From Halomonas sp. CH40 (lineage in GTDB: Bacteria > Pseudomonadota > Gammaproteobacteria > Pseudomonadales > Halomonadaceae), in assembly GCA_041875495.1 (NCBI GenBank), contig CP112982.1, positions 1,798,001 through 1,862,000 on the forward strand: 64,000 nucleotides of DNA. Reading direction: 5' to 3'. The position numbers and the translations under genes are program-made. The notes under the pieces were generated by a model. It was not told the origin of the DNA. It searched no databases and saw only the letters and a list, made by a program, of their open reading frames with translations. This document shows, piece after piece, positions 1 through 9,287 of the stretch. Each line of letters begins with the position of its first letter. Position 1 is the stretch's first letter.

Positions 1-88
1 CTTGCTGGGTAAGTACGAAGACTTTGCCGAGGAGTTCTACGCCATTCTGCACCGTAATCTTCAAGGGCGTGAGCCAAATACCCAGTAA
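1..88 (+). CDS. tolQ: TolQ, C-terminal end only (partial)
   Basis: The window opens inside a reading frame that encodes 28 residues ending in REPNTQ and a TAA stop at 86-88. The tail ([15 protein letters not shown]) resembles the C-terminal cytoplasmic helix of TolQ, and tolR follows 12 bases later, as in the standard tolQRAB-pal operon. TolQ is the inner-membrane stator that works with TolR to use the proton gradient and energise TolA during outer-membrane constriction. The identification rests mainly on position, since only the end is visible. Confidence 0.85.
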   Translation, partial: LLGKYEDFAEEFYAILHRNLQGREPNTQ

Positions 89-100
89 GGGAGACGTGGT

Positions 101-538
101 ATGCAAGGTCCTTTTAATCGCAACAGCCAGCGTCGACCGATGGCAGAAATTAACGTTGTGCCCTTTATCGATGTCATGCTGGTGCTATTGGTAATTTTTA
201 TGATTACGGCTCCCATGCTGACACAAGGGGTGCAGGTTGAATTGCCGCAGGTATCCTCCCAGCCGATTGATACGCCTGAAAACACTGAACCGGTGATTGT
301 TGCGGTGGATCAGGAAGGGCAGTACCACATCACCCTCGGGGAAAGCAGCACACAGGTAACCCCTGATGAGCTTGCTCAACGGGTCGTGACAATACTCGAG
401 CGCAGCCCTGATTCTCCTGTTCTGGTACGCGGCGACCGTAACGTGGCCTATGGGCAAATTGTTACTCTGATGAGTACGCTGCAAGGTGCCGGGGTTGAGA
501 ACGTCGGTCTGATATCCGAGCCACCGAACAATGACTGA
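101..538 (+). CDS. tolR: TolR, inner-membrane proton-channel subunit of Tol-Pal
   Basis: A 145-residue ExbD/TolR-family protein with a short cytoplasmic start, one membrane helix near residues 20-40 ([20 protein letters not shown]) and a periplasmic domain. The Asp in 'FIDVMLVLL' is the conserved membrane residue on the proton path. With TolQ it converts proton flow into motion of TolA. A GGGAG ribosome site lies 9 bases before the ATG. The end overlaps the tolA start by 8 bases, so the two are probably translationally coupled. Confidence 0.96.
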   Translation: MQGPFNRNSQRRPMAEINVVPFIDVMLVLLVIFMITAPMLTQGVQVELPQVSSQPIDTPENTEPVIVAVDQEGQYHITLGESSTQVTPDELAQRVVTILERSPDSPVLVRGDRNVAYGQIVTLMSTLQGAGVENVGLISEPPNND

Positions 539-1667
539 AGGTAAGAAAACCATCGCTCTTTTGGGCCGCAAGCGTCACAAGTCCGACGTTGGCTATGGGT
601 TGCCATTGATTCTTGCGGTCATGCTACATGCCCTTGTCGTGGGGCTAAGTGTTATCAGCTTGCCTTCCCAGGATGACACACCGGAATCGTCATCCATTGT
701 GCAGGCGACTTTGGTGAGTACCGAAACCTTTACCGATCAGGCCCAGCAGCCTTTTGAGCAGCCTACGGCAGATGTGCCAGAAGAAAGCCAGGAAACAACG
801 CTGCCAGACCCTGGCCCTACGGCACAGGATATAGCCACTGAGCAAGCTGAGGCAGAAGCCGAAGCTCAGCGCCAGCGGGAAGCAGAAGCCGAGGCCCAGC
901 GCCAGCGGGAAGCAGAAGCCGAGGCCCAACGCCAGCAAGAGGCAGAAGCCGAGGCTCAACGCCAGCGGGAAGCAGAAGCCGAGGCTCAACGCCAGCGGGA
1001 AGCTGAAGCCGAGGCCCAGCGCCAGCGGGAAGCCGAAGCCGAGGCCCAACGCCAGCGAGAAGCCGAAGCTGAGGCCCAACGCCAGCGAGAAGCCGAAGCT
1101 GAGGCCCAACGCCAGCGGGAGGCTGAAGCTGAGGCCCAGCGCCAGCGGGAGGCTGAAGCCGAGGCCCAACGCCAGCGGGAAGCCGAAGCTGAGGCCCAGC
1201 GCCAGCAAGAGGCAGAAGCCGAGGCTCAACGCCAGCGGGAGGCGGAAGCCCAACGCCAGCGAGAGGCGGAAGTCGAAGCTCAACGCCAGCGGGAAGCCGA
1301 AGCCCAGCGCCAGCGAGAGGCCGAAGAAGCGCGTCGCGCCGCTGAACTGGCTGAAAGAGCACGTCAAGCTGAAGAGGCGCAAAACAGCTTTACCAACATA
1401 GTAAAAAATCTGGTGGAACAGACATGGATCATTCCGCCTGGAGCCAGCAATAATGCTGCGGTGACACTAAGCATTCGTCTGGGTCCATCGGGAGAGGTCC
1501 TGGCGACGTCAGTGGTTTCATCCAGTGGCGATGGAAGTTTTGACCGTTCTGCCCAGCAGGCTGTCGAACAGGCGGCGCCCTTCAGTGAGCTCCGCGATGT
1601 ACCTGCTGAATTTCAACGCAATCTGCGCCAGTTCAATCTGCGCTTTACTCCGGGGGATGTTCGCTGA
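531..1667 (+). CDS. tolA: TolA, periplasm-spanning Tol-Pal protein with a long repeat linker
   Basis: A 378-residue protein with one N-terminal membrane helix (about residues 22-43), an acidic Pro-rich stretch, a very regular helical linker from about residue 107 to 265, and a C-terminal domain III (from about residue 283, ending TPGDVR) that contacts TolB/Pal. The linker is about 16 near-identical units of [10 protein letters not shown], encoded by 30-bp tandem repeats, with two units shortened to 8 residues. Domain II of TolA is always Ala/Glu/Lys-rich and helical, but this degree of DNA-level identity suggests recent expansion. It starts inside tolR and ends one base into tolB (TGATG). Confidence 0.96.
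   Translation: MTEGKKTIALLGRKRHKSDVGYGLPLILAVMLHALVVGLSVISLPSQDDTPESSSIVQATLVSTETFTDQAQQPFEQPTADVPEESQETTLPDPGPTAQDIATEQAEAEAEAQRQREAEAEAQRQREAEAEAQRQQEAEAEAQRQREAEAEAQRQREAEAEAQRQREAEAEAQRQREAEAEAQRQREAEAEAQRQREAEAEAQRQREAEAEAQRQREAEAEAQRQQEAEAEAQRQREAEAQRQREAEVEAQRQREAEAQRQREAEEARRAAELAERARQAEEAQNSFTNIVKNLVEQTWIIPPGASNNAAVTLSIRLGPSGEVLATSVVSSSGDGSFDRSAQQAVEQAAPFSELRDVPAEFQRNLRQFNLRFTPGDVR
850..1318 (+). repeat. 30-bp tandem repeat array coding for the TolA linker
   Basis: About 16 in-frame direct repeats, mostly 30 bp with two 24-bp units, differ only at a few third positions (for example gaagcc/gaggcc and cgg/cga). They encode [10 protein letters not shown] with occasional QRQQ or EV variants. 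Because all units are multiples of 3, gain or loss of units would change linker length without breaking the frame. Confidence 0.95.
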
Positions 1668-2950
1668 TGTCAATGTTAAGACGAATAGGGATGTTGTTGG
1701 CTTTGTGTCTGTTGAGCAGCACAGCGTATGCTAACCTCACCATCGAGATTACGCGGGGCAGTGACCGTGCCTTGCCGATTGGCGTTGTGCCTTTTGAACA
1801 GAGTAACCTGTCTGAGGACGTGGCCCAGATTATTCAGGATGACCTGCAGCGCAGTGGCTATTTTGATCCTCTGGCACGTAGCGCCATGTTCGAACAGCCA
1901 GCCCGTGCCGACGAGGTGGAATTTGGCCCTTGGCGGTCCCTGGATGTTCGCTATCTGGTGGTCGGGAATGTCGAAGAAACGGCTGATGGATACCGGGTTA
2001 GTGCTGCCTTGATGGATATCAGCGGTCAGCGCCAGATGCTCACTGAAAGCGTCACCACCCAAGGTAATAATTTACGTAGCGCCGCCCACTACCTAAGTGA
2101 CCAGATCTTTGAAGCGATTACCGATATTCGCGGCGCTTTCTCAACACGGATTGCCTATGTCTCCGCGAGTGGCGTGGGTGATAATATGCAGTTTGCGCTT
2201 TATGTGGCTGATAGCGACGGACGTAATAATCAGGAAGTTCTCAGTTCGGATCAGCCCATCCTGTCGCCCGCATGGTCGCCAGATGGCGAGAAGCTTGCTT
2301 ACGTCTCCTTTGAGTCCGGGCGTCCAGCTATTTATGTGCAGCAGGTGGCCTCAGGCCAACGCGTCAAACTGACCGACTTTGAAGGAATCAACAGTGCTCC
2401 GGCCTGGTCGCCTGATGGCAGACGCCTGGCCATGTCGCTCTCCAAGGATGGCCAGCCTGAAATCTACATCATGAACCTGGCGGATCGCTCACTAACGCGT
2501 ATTACCAACAACAGCAGCATTGATACCGAGCCTTCATGGGCGCCGGATGGGCGCAGCCTGTTGTTCACCTCGGATCGCAGCGGGGGGCCGCAGATCTACC
2601 GCTATTCACTGGCAAGTCAAGAGTCACAGCGGCTAACCTTTACCGGCAACTACAACGCCAGAGGTCGCTTTTCACCTGATGGCGAGGATATCTTTCTGAT
2701 TCATCGTTCCAGTCGCGGCTATCAGGTAGCGCGACAGGATCTGTCCAGCAATCGACTCGTGGTGCTGAGCGACTCCTCCCAGGATGAATCTCCCAGCGTA
2801 GCGCCTAACGGTACTATGGTCATTTTCGCCACCCAGCGAGGAGGCAATGGAGTATTGAGTGCGGTTTCCGCAGATGGTCGATCGTCTTTCCGGCTACCGT
2901 CACCTCAGGGTGATGTACGGGAACCTGCCTGGTCACCGTTTATGGATTAA
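1667..2950 (+). CDS. tolB: TolB, periplasmic beta-propeller of Tol-Pal
   Basis: A 427-residue protein with a Sec signal peptide (residues 1-22, cleavage after AYA), an N-terminal mixed domain (about 25-160) and a six-bladed propeller made of WSPDG-type repeats (for example '[15 protein letters not shown]', '[15 protein letters not shown]', ending 'EPAWSPF'). TolB binds Pal and TolA in the periplasm. It overlaps the tolA stop by one base. Length and repeat pattern match the family. Confidence 0.97.
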   Translation: MSMLRRIGMLLALCLLSSTAYANLTIEITRGSDRALPIGVVPFEQSNLSEDVAQIIQDDLQRSGYFDPLARSAMFEQPARADEVEFGPWRSLDVRYLVVGNVEETADGYRVSAALMDISGQRQMLTESVTTQGNNLRSAAHYLSDQIFEAITDIRGAFSTRIAYVSASGVGDNMQFALYVADSDGRNNQEVLSSDQPILSPAWSPDGEKLAYVSFESGRPAIYVQQVASGQRVKLTDFEGINSAPAWSPDGRRLAMSLSKDGQPEIYIMNLADRSLTRITNNSSIDTEPSWAPDGRSLLFTSDRSGGPQIYRYSLASQESQRLTFTGNYNARGRFSPDGEDIFLIHRSSRGYQVARQDLSSNRLVVLSDSSQDESPSVAPNGTMVIFATQRGGNGVLSAVSADGRSSFRLPSPQGDVREPAWSPFMD

Positions 2951-3014
2951 TCCATAAATATTTTCAGCCAACTCAGGTTTCATTTCTTTTACTGTTCAGA
3001 CAAGGGGTCTGATA

Positions 3015-3590
3015 ATGCAAGTCAAATCACTGGTTCGTTTATTTGCTGTGGCGTTCTCAATCACCATCATTGCGGGCTGTTCCAGTACGGGGGGCACTCA
3101 GGGGAGTGATGCCTACGGCACCCAGCAAGGTTCAGGTAGCTCTTCCGGTAGCGGTTCGGCCGGTGCTTCGACCACAGGTATCAGCGGTACAGGGCAGTAC
3201 GGTTCGACATCTGGCAGCAGGTCATCAGCTGGATCAGCTGGGCAACAGGCAGATTCCAGAATTCCTTCTGCACGTACCATCTACTTTGATTTCGACCGCG
3301 ACACGATCAAAAGTGAATTTGAATCTGTTGTCATGGCTCACGCCCGTTACCTGCGCGCCAATCCAAGTGCCCAGGTCACCCTTCATGGTCATACCGATGA
3401 ACGCGGCACCCGTGAGTACAACCTGGCACTCGGTGAACGACGTGCAAATGCTGTTCAGCGTTTCCTGAATATTCAGGGCGTCTCCAACAGTCAGATGAGT
3501 GTGGTGAGCTACGGCGAAGAGCGCCCGGCAGCCCGTGGCAGCGATGAAAGTGCCTACTCCCAGAATCGTCGGGTTGTCTTTGATTATTAA
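3015..3590 (+). CDS. pal: Pal, peptidoglycan-associated outer-membrane lipoprotein
   Basis: A 191-residue lipoprotein. The signal peptide ends in the lipobox IIAGC (Cys22), followed by a Ser/Gly-rich linker to about residue 80. The C-terminal OmpA-like domain has the peptidoglycan-binding signature (YFDFDRDTI, HGHTDERGTREYNLALGERRA, NRRVVF). The Ser/Gly linker is longer and simpler in composition than in enteric Pal. The gene lies 64 bases after tolB, with AAGGGG upstream of the ATG. Confidence 0.97.
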   Translation: MQVKSLVRLFAVAFSITIIAGCSSTGGTQGSDAYGTQQGSGSSSGSGSAGASTTGISGTGQYGSTSGSRSSAGSAGQQADSRIPSARTIYFDFDRDTIKSEFESVVMAHARYLRANPSAQVTLHGHTDERGTREYNLALGERRANAVQRFLNIQGVSNSQMSVVSYGEERPAARGSDESAYSQNRRVVFDY

Positions 3591-3712
3591 GCGGCCAGTG
3601 CTGTTGACCGGCCAGTGAACTAAATATGTTGAGCAAAGGGCAGTGCTGTCTTGGATACGCGTTGGATCCACAGGTCAGTCACTGCCTTTTGTGTTTGAAT
3701 TAAGGTGGTTAT

Positions 3713-4645
3713 ATGAATCGCAGTCTCGCAGTATGGCGCCACAGCCTACCAGAGCCGAAAAGGCCTGCAGCCCATCATGGTAAAACGCTTTTTGGACTGC
3801 CCGCTTGTGCAATGGGGCTGACGTTTTCGCTGAGTTTGATGGCTGCTCCGATAGCGCTTGCCCAACAGCCCATCGTGCAGGACCTGTCGGCCTCATCGGC
3901 AAGCAGTTTCTATCAGCAGGCAGATACCCAGACAGCCACTGATGGTGCGCTGGTGATGTTTAATCAGGTTCAGGAGCATCAACGGGAAATTCAGGAGTTA
4001 CGCGGCCAGATAGAGGAATTACGCCACGAGCTTGAGCAGTTGCGTAATCAGGGCCAACAGCGCTATCTGGATACCGATGACCGTCTGGCAGCGTTGGAAA
4101 GTAGCGTTTCTGCCAGTAATGTCGAACAATCTCTGGATAGTGACGTTATACCTGTCAATTCTTCTGAGCTGGGTAACGCATCTGAAGCTAGCGACGAGAC
4201 AGCGGAGACTTCCACCGAAGAAAACGATACTCCTGTGTCTGACAGGCCTAGCGCTAGCACCACATCTCCAGAAGTACAGGAAGCCTATCAGGCAGCCTTT
4301 GCTTTTGTCCAAGCGCGTGAATTCGATGACGCAATTGGGGCTTTTAATGCGTTTGTTGCTGATTACCCGGATACTCGCCTGACACCCAACGGCTATTATT
4401 GGCTAGGTGAGTTGCACGCTGCCAATGACGACCTGGGTGAAGCTGAAGTATCATTTGAAAAGGTTATCAATGATTTTGACGGTAACAACAAGGTGGCAGA
4501 TGCGCTCTACAAGCTTGGCCTCGTGAAAGCCCGCCAGGGCGAAACTGAGCGTAGCCGCGAACTGCTGAACCGAGTACGTGAAGAATTTCCGGAAAGCAGC
4601 GCTGCCGGGCTTGCGGGTGATTTCCTGCGCCAGACGCCCGAGTAA
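3713..4645 (+). CDS. cpoB: CpoB (YbgF), Tol-Pal-associated TPR protein
   Basis: A 310-residue periplasmic protein with an N-terminal coiled coil (about residues 80-130, Gln/Glu/Leu-rich) that trimerises, a variable acidic middle and C-terminal TPR repeats (about 185-305) of the YbgF type. CpoB coordinates Tol-Pal with PBP1B-driven wall synthesis. From the ATG at 3713 the signal peptide has an unusually long basic N-region; the hydrophobic core begins only near Met34 (ATG at 3812), so the later start is possible. AAGGTGG upstream of 3713 favours the first. Confidence 0.93.
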   Translation: MNRSLAVWRHSLPEPKRPAAHHGKTLFGLPACAMGLTFSLSLMAAPIALAQQPIVQDLSASSASSFYQQADTQTATDGALVMFNQVQEHQREIQELRGQIEELRHELEQLRNQGQQRYLDTDDRLAALESSVSASNVEQSLDSDVIPVNSSELGNASEASDETAETSTEENDTPVSDRPSASTTSPEVQEAYQAAFAFVQAREFDDAIGAFNAFVADYPDTRLTPNGYYWLGELHAANDDLGEAEVSFEKVINDFDGNNKVADALYKLGLVKARQGETERSRELLNRVREEFPESSAAGLAGDFLRQTPE

Positions 4646-4705
4646 AGCCGTTCCGATAAGCTCATTTCAATAACGTCGTCTATCTATTCATTTAAAGGAA
4701 ATGCC

Positions 4706-5467
4706 ATGAGCTGCAAGATTGACTACCAAGCGCCTGCTGATCTTCTGGCAAATCGTATTATTCTGGTTACCGGCGCCGGTGACGGTATCGGCCGAGCAGC
4801 CGCTCTTGCCTATGCTCGCCATGGTGCCACCGTCATCTTGCTGGGCAGAACCATCGCTAAACTGGAAAAGGTTTACGATGAAATTGAAGCGGCAGGTGGC
4901 CCGCAGCCGGCTATCTTTCCGCTTAATTTTGAGGGCGCCACGCTCAAGGACTATCAGGACATGGCGCAGACGCTGGACACCGAGTTCGGGCGCCTGGATG
5001 GCATCTTACACAACGCAGGCTTACTGGGGCGCATCACCCCGTTTGAGCAATATAACCCTGAGCTATGGGCGCAGGTCATGCAGGTCAATATCAATGGCCC
5101 CATCTGGATGACCCAGGCACTCTTGCCTTTGACGGAAGCATCTGAGGATGCCTCCATCATCTTTACCTCATCAAGTGTTGGTCGTAAAGGCCGTGCCTAT
5201 TGGGGCGCTTATTCCGTCTCCAAGTTTGCCACTGAAGGCTTTATGGAAGTGCTCGCAGATGAGCTTGATAACCAACCTAACGTGCGGGTAAACACCCTGA
5301 ACCCAGGGGCGACGCTGACCCAGATGCGACGCACCGCTTATCCAGGCGAAGACCCGGAGACCCTGCGTACGCCGGAAGATATTATGCCCACCTATCTGTG
5401 GCTGATGGGCCCTGACAGCACGGGTATCAGCGGTGAAAAATGGGATGCCCAGCCGCCGCGTAGTTAA
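4706..5467 (+). CDS. yciK: Short-chain dehydrogenase/reductase, YciK family
   Basis: A 253-residue SDR enzyme. The NAD(P)-binding loop is TGAGDGIG near residue 23, and the catalytic Ser-Tyr-Lys set is visible as SSSVG and YSVSK. YciK-type SDRs are conserved beside mupP and ubiG in pseudomonads; the natural substrate is not established. AAAGGAA precedes the ATG. Here the gene faces mupP tail to tail. Confidence 0.9.
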   Translation: MSCKIDYQAPADLLANRIILVTGAGDGIGRAAALAYARHGATVILLGRTIAKLEKVYDEIEAAGGPQPAIFPLNFEGATLKDYQDMAQTLDTEFGRLDGILHNAGLLGRITPFEQYNPELWAQVMQVNINGPIWMTQALLPLTEASEDASIIFTSSSVGRKGRAYWGAYSVSKFATEGFMEVLADELDNQPNVRVNTLNPGATLTQMRRTAYPGEDPETLRTPEDIMPTYLWLMGPDSTGISGEKWDAQPPRS

Positions 5468-5525
5468 GACATGAACAGCTGGGGCCTGAAAAGTTAGGGC
5501 TTATAATATAGGTTAATGAGAAATA

Positions 5526-6182
5526 TCAGGATGGCTTCGGCAAGGCGTTGACCAGTTCAGCGCAGTCGGCAAACCACACATCCGCCGGCCATTTCCGGTA
5601 GTCATCCTGTTCGGCGATATAACCGTAACCCACTGCCACAGCATGCATATTGGCCGCTTTGGCGGCTTCCATATCGCGCAGATGGTCACCAACATACCAG
5701 CAGTCTGCAGGTGCGACGCCCAACCGGCGAGCGGCTTCCCATAAGGGCTCCGGGGCGGGTTTCTTGACCGCCAGGTCATCTGCACACAGCAGGGCACCCG
5801 GAGAGAGCGTCAAGGCCTGCAGTAAGGGTTCCGTATAGCGACGTGGCTTGTTGGTCACAATGCCCCAGGGCCTTTTCAGCGTTTCCCATTGATGCAGCCA
5901 CTCGTCCAGCGGCGAAAACACCCGGCTATGGGTGGCAACCGCCTGCTCGTAGGCATCCAGCAACCACTGCCTTGCCGCACCATGCTCTGGTGCACTGGCC
6001 TTCAGCCCCAGTGCCAGCGTAACCAAGGCGCTACCACCGTTGGACACTTCTCTGCGAATAGTTGCAAACGGCAGTGGCGGCAAGCCATGATGCCCGCGCA
6101 GCCGATTGGTTGCATTGGCCAGGTCGGGGGCGGTATCAACCAGGGTGCCGTCCAAATCAAACAGAATAGCCTTGGGCGTCAT
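5526..6182 (-). CDS. mupP: HAD-family phosphatase, probably MupP (MurNAc-6-phosphate phosphatase)
   Basis: A 218-residue haloacid-dehalogenase phosphatase with motif [10 protein letters not shown] (residues 9-17), motif II/III residues in 'GIVTNKP' and 'KKPAPEP', and motif IV '[12 protein letters not shown]'. Sequence alone would also allow phosphoglycolate phosphatase, but the order yciK-mupP-ubiG matches pseudomonads, where this gene encodes the MurNAc-6-P phosphatase of the cell-wall recycling bypass. The start overlaps the ubiG stop by 4 bases (ATGA), so it is read from the ubiG message. Confidence 0.82.
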   Translation of the reverse strand: MTPKAILFDLDGTLVDTAPDLANATNRLRGHHGLPPLPFATIRREVSNGGSALVTLALGLKASAPEHGAARQWLLDAYEQAVATHSRVFSPLDEWLHQWETLKRPWGIVTNKPRRYTEPLLQALTLSPGALLCADDLAVKKPAPEPLWEAARRLGVAPADCWYVGDHLRDMEAAKAANMHAVAVGYGYIAEQDDYRKWPADVWFADCAELVNALPKPS

Positions 6183-6925
6183 GCGTTATCACCTCGACGA
6201 CAGTGCATCATGTAGTTGACCGATACATCATGCGGGTCGAGCCGATAGCGTTTCAGTAGTGGGTTATAGGTCAGGCCGGTTTGCTCGCTGACCTCAAGCT
6301 GGCTGGCTCGGCACCAGGTCGCCATTTCCGAAGGGCGAATAAACTTGGCATGTTGATGGGTGCCACGCGGTAGCAAGTGGAGCAGGTACTCGGCGCCTAC
6401 AATGGCAAAGGCATAGGACTTGGGAGTACGGTTCAGGGTAGAGAAGAAGACGTGCCCGCCCGGGCGTACCAGCTGGCTGCACGCGGCCACTACTGAAGCG
6501 GGGTCTGGTACGTGTTCGAGCATTTCCATGCAAGTCACCACATCGAACTCCCCAGGGTGCTGGCTGGCAAAGTCTTCGACGGCACACAGCTCATAGCGGA
6601 TCTCAACGCCGTTTTCTTCAGCATGCAGACGAGCCACATTAAGCGGGGCTTCCCCCATATCGATGCCGGTGACCTCGGCACCGCGGTGAGCCATGGACTG
6701 GCTGAGGATCCCGCCGCCACAACCAACATCAAGTACGCGTTTCCCGGCTAAACCGGCGCGCGCGTCAATAAAGTCAAGGCGCAGTGGGTTGATATCATGC
6801 AGCGGTTTGAATTCACCAGTCTTGTCCCACCAGCGGCTGGCCAGGGCTTCAAATTTTGCCACTTCAGCCGGGTCAACGTTGTTCTGAGAACCCGGTGCAG
6901 TGCTATCCTGAGGTATTGCTTGCAT
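6179..6925 (-). CDS. ubiG: UbiG, ubiquinone 3-O-methyltransferase
   Basis: A 248-residue SAM-dependent methyltransferase with motif [13 protein letters not shown] near residue 65, the acidic 'TGID' after it, and the UbiG-typical tail '[23 protein letters not shown]'. It carries out both O-methylation steps of ubiquinone synthesis at the inner-membrane face. AGGAAG lies upstream of the ATG. It forms a two-gene unit with mupP, and the 122-bp gap to the galU remnant must hold promoters for both directions. Confidence 0.96.
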   Translation of the reverse strand: MQAIPQDSTAPGSQNNVDPAEVAKFEALASRWWDKTGEFKPLHDINPLRLDFIDARAGLAGKRVLDVGCGGGILSQSMAHRGAEVTGIDMGEAPLNVARLHAEENGVEIRYELCAVEDFASQHPGEFDVVTCMEMLEHVPDPASVVAACSQLVRPGGHVFFSTLNRTPKSYAFAIVGAEYLLHLLPRGTHQHAKFIRPSEMATWCRASQLEVSEQTGLTYNPLLKRYRLDPHDVSVNYMMHCRRGDNA

Positions 6926-7047
6926 TTTTAGCTTCCTGCGTCGTTAGACGAGCATGAACCCGTGTGTGGGTGTGTATAGATGTGTCGTGTATGATAACCA
7001 TTCTATCTAACCATTCCTGGGTCGTAACGCATAAAAAGGACCTTTGT

Positions 7048-7152
7048 ATGATTCGTAAGGCTGTACTTTCCGTAGCAGGCTTTGGCAATCGCTGTTTACC
7101 GGCTTCCAAGGCAATCCCGAAAGAGATGACTCGCTATGCCCGGGAGCCTTGA
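7048..7152 (+). pseudogene. galU: N-terminal remnant of UTP-glucose-1-phosphate uridylyltransferase (GalU-like), 34 residues
   Basis: A 34-codon open frame starts with ATG after AAAAAGGA and stops with TGA. Its product (MIRKAVLSVAGFGNRCLPAS, then KAIPKEM) aligns with the first residues of GalU (normally AAGLGTRFLPATKAMPKEM). The nucleotide-binding Thr of GTR is Asn here, and the remaining roughly 250 residues are gone. It ends 3 bases before the UDP-glucose-dehydrogenase-like gene. It may survive as a translated leader coupled to that gene, or simply be a fossil. Confidence 0.8.
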
Positions 7153-7155
7153 GCG

Positions 7156-8448
7156 ATGCGGATATTTATCTACGGTAGTGAGCTGAGTGCGGCAACGGCT
7201 GCCGCCGCGCTTTCCTGGGTAGGGCACCATGTGCATTGGCTTGCGCATGAATCTGAACCCTGGGAAAAGCTTGAGCAGGCTGGCTGGATGCACCGTGAAC
7301 CCCACCTGCTGAAACAGCTTGAAGAGAGCAGGGCAGAAGGCACCCTGACAATCGAGCAACAGGCAGACGCTATTTCTCAGGCGGATGTCATTTGGCTGGC
7401 GTTATCTCCCGAACAGCGCAGCGATGCGGCTAGTCTGATTACCCGCGCTTCCGCCAAGGCACCCGCCAGCCTGCTGCTGATCAACAATTCGACCTTTCCC
7501 GTTGGGGAAACCGAGCGCCTGCAAGGGCTTTTGCAAGAAAGCCAGCTGGGAGTTGCCCTGCCAGATATGCTGGAAGAAGGCCGCGCATGGCTGACGTTTA
7601 CACGGCCAACCCGCTGGCTACTCGGCTGCGACGATGCGGAAAGTGAACGCTTGGTCAGGGAATTACTGCGGGCTTTTAACCGTCGCAGTGAAATTTTTCA
7701 GAGCATGCCCCGTCGAGCTGCCGAACTTACCAAACTGGCGATTAACGGCATGCTGGCGACACGGATCAGTTTCATGAATGAAATTGCCGGGCTGGCAGAT
7801 ACACTGGGGGTGGACGTTGAGTACGTACGCCAAGGCATGGGCGCCGATACGCGTATCGGCTTTGAATACCTGTATCCTGGGTGCGGTTTTGGTGGCCCCA
7901 ACTTTTCACGCGATCTGATGCGCCTGGCGGATGTCCAGTTTTCCAGCGGCCGGGCGTCGGCATTGCTTGAACAGGTCATGGATATCAACGAAAACAAGAA
8001 AGAAACCCTGTTTCGCAAGCTGTGGGCGCATTTCGATGGCAACCTCCAGGGTAAGACTATCGCCATCTGGGGCGCTGCATTCAAGCCGGGCACAGCGCGC
8101 ATTGACCAGGCACCGGTATTGACGCTACTGGAGTCACTCTGGGCACAGGGGGTCAAGGTGCAACTGCATGACCCGGCGGCCATTCCTGCTCTGCTGGACG
8201 CCGTTGGGGAACGCGCCGATCTGACCACCTTTGAGGACGACCCCTACCTCGCTTGCGAGCAGGCTGATGCCCTGATGCTGGTAACCGAGTGGAAAGCCTA
8301 CTGGAATCCTGACTGGCAGAAACTGCGCCAATTGCTCAACGCCAAACTGATACTGGACGGACGAAACATCTATGATCCAGCATTTGTGGCAAGCTGTGGC
8401 CTAGACTATAGAGGTATCGGCCGCCGCGCCGACGTCACCGCCCATTGA
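7156..8448 (+). CDS. UDP-glucose/GDP-mannose dehydrogenase-like protein lacking catalytic Cys (probable pseudoenzyme)
   Basis: A 430-residue protein with all three domains of the family: N-terminal Rossmann (1-190), middle helical (200-290, 'KLAINGMLATRISFMNEIA') and C-terminal (300-425, 'IDQAPVLTLLE', 'DGRNIYDP'). Two essential features are missing. The GxGxxG loop reads YGSELSA, and the catalytic GGSCFPKD motif reads GGPNFSRD, with Asn249 where the thioester Cys should be. The frame is intact and otherwise well conserved, so it is probably made but cannot be a normal four-electron dehydrogenase. It follows a galU remnant, the usual partner of ugd. Confidence 0.85.
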   Translation: MRIFIYGSELSAATAAAALSWVGHHVHWLAHESEPWEKLEQAGWMHREPHLLKQLEESRAEGTLTIEQQADAISQADVIWLALSPEQRSDAASLITRASAKAPASLLLINNSTFPVGETERLQGLLQESQLGVALPDMLEEGRAWLTFTRPTRWLLGCDDAESERLVRELLRAFNRRSEIFQSMPRRAAELTKLAINGMLATRISFMNEIAGLADTLGVDVEYVRQGMGADTRIGFEYLYPGCGFGGPNFSRDLMRLADVQFSSGRASALLEQVMDINENKKETLFRKLWAHFDGNLQGKTIAIWGAAFKPGTARIDQAPVLTLLESLWAQGVKVQLHDPAAIPALLDAVGERADLTTFEDDPYLACEQADALMLVTEWKAYWNPDWQKLRQLLNAKLILDGRNIYDPAFVASCGLDYRGIGRRADVTAH

Positions 8449-8457
8449 GGAGAACCC

Positions 8458-9252
8458 ATGTCTGAATCCGCTGCGTCAAGACGTATTGTCCCTGATGTTG
8501 AACAAAGCGTCAGTGCACAACATCTGCGCTACCGGAAGGGCCCTGCCATCTGGCCGATCTGGCTGGCCCTGGTGGCCATATCAGCACTGCTCGCCGCCGC
8601 CGCCGCAGGGCTCTGGTATGAACGCGAGCGCCTGCTTGATGAGGTGAGTGGGCTTAGCGGCGAGGTCTCCAATATGCATGCTCGGCTGGATTCTGGTGAT
8701 ACTCAGGTAGAGGAGGCCATTACGCTACTGCAGGCTCAGATGGGCACCCTGTTTCAGGAGCAGGATCAGCTGGGTATGGCATTGAACGATACGCGTAGCG
8801 AGCTATTCAGTTTGATACCTGCCAGTGAAGATACCGTATCGGCAGAGACTCTGGATGAGCTGATGGAACAAATCAGCTCCCAGCAGGAAGCAGCCGCTGA
8901 GCGTGATCGCCAGCTGTCAGAACTTGACACGTCTCTTGAAACACTTGAACAGGCCAGCACCCAGGCTCGCCGAGAACTGGCAGATGAAATAGCCAGCCTG
9001 ATAGCACAGCTTGAACGTCAAGAATCTGGCCTGTTAGAAAACATAGAAGCGCTGAGAGCAGAGCAGCAAATCCTGCAAAATCGTGTACAGAACCTGGAAG
9101 AGACTAATATCGTCAGTCCTTCAGAGGTGACAAATCAGGTTGCCGCTGCACAACAAACCTGGCAGGAGGAACTGAATGCTCTGGAAAATGATCTACGTCA
9201 GATCAGGCAAGCGCAATTGGCCTTCAGCGCTCAGTTGGAAATGCTCAGATGA
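8458..9252 (+). CDS. Single-pass membrane protein with periplasmic coiled coil, unknown function
   Basis: A 264-residue protein of unrecognised family. It has a cytoplasmic N-terminus of about 30 residues, one membrane helix at about 31-55 (Ala/Leu-rich, ending GLWYERERL), then almost continuous Glu/Gln/Leu coiled coil to the end. The layout resembles envelope tethers or HemX-like proteins, but no catalytic motif is visible. GAGGAG precedes the ATG and the gap from the dehydrogenase-like gene is only 9 bases, so the two are likely co-transcribed; tamA follows after 35 bases. Confidence 0.8.
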   Translation: MSESAASRRIVPDVEQSVSAQHLRYRKGPAIWPIWLALVAISALLAAAAAGLWYERERLLDEVSGLSGEVSNMHARLDSGDTQVEEAITLLQAQMGTLFQEQDQLGMALNDTRSELFSLIPASEDTVSAETLDELMEQISSQQEAAAERDRQLSELDTSLETLEQASTQARRELADEIASLIAQLERQESGLLENIEALRAEQQILQNRVQNLEETNIVSPSEVTNQVAAAQQTWQEELNALENDLRQIRQAQLAFSAQLEMLR

Positions 9253-9287
9253 CAACCGGCCGAGCCATTTAGCTAGGAAACGAATGC

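Noticed and set aside
850..1318. Repeat array considered as CRISPR
   Set aside because: Units are directly adjacent without spacers and code for the TolA linker in frame.
690..1382. Long minus-strand frames opposite tolA
   Set aside because: They arise from the 30-bp repeats and read as low-complexity Leu/Gly/Phe or Pro/Leu repeats; no start signals.
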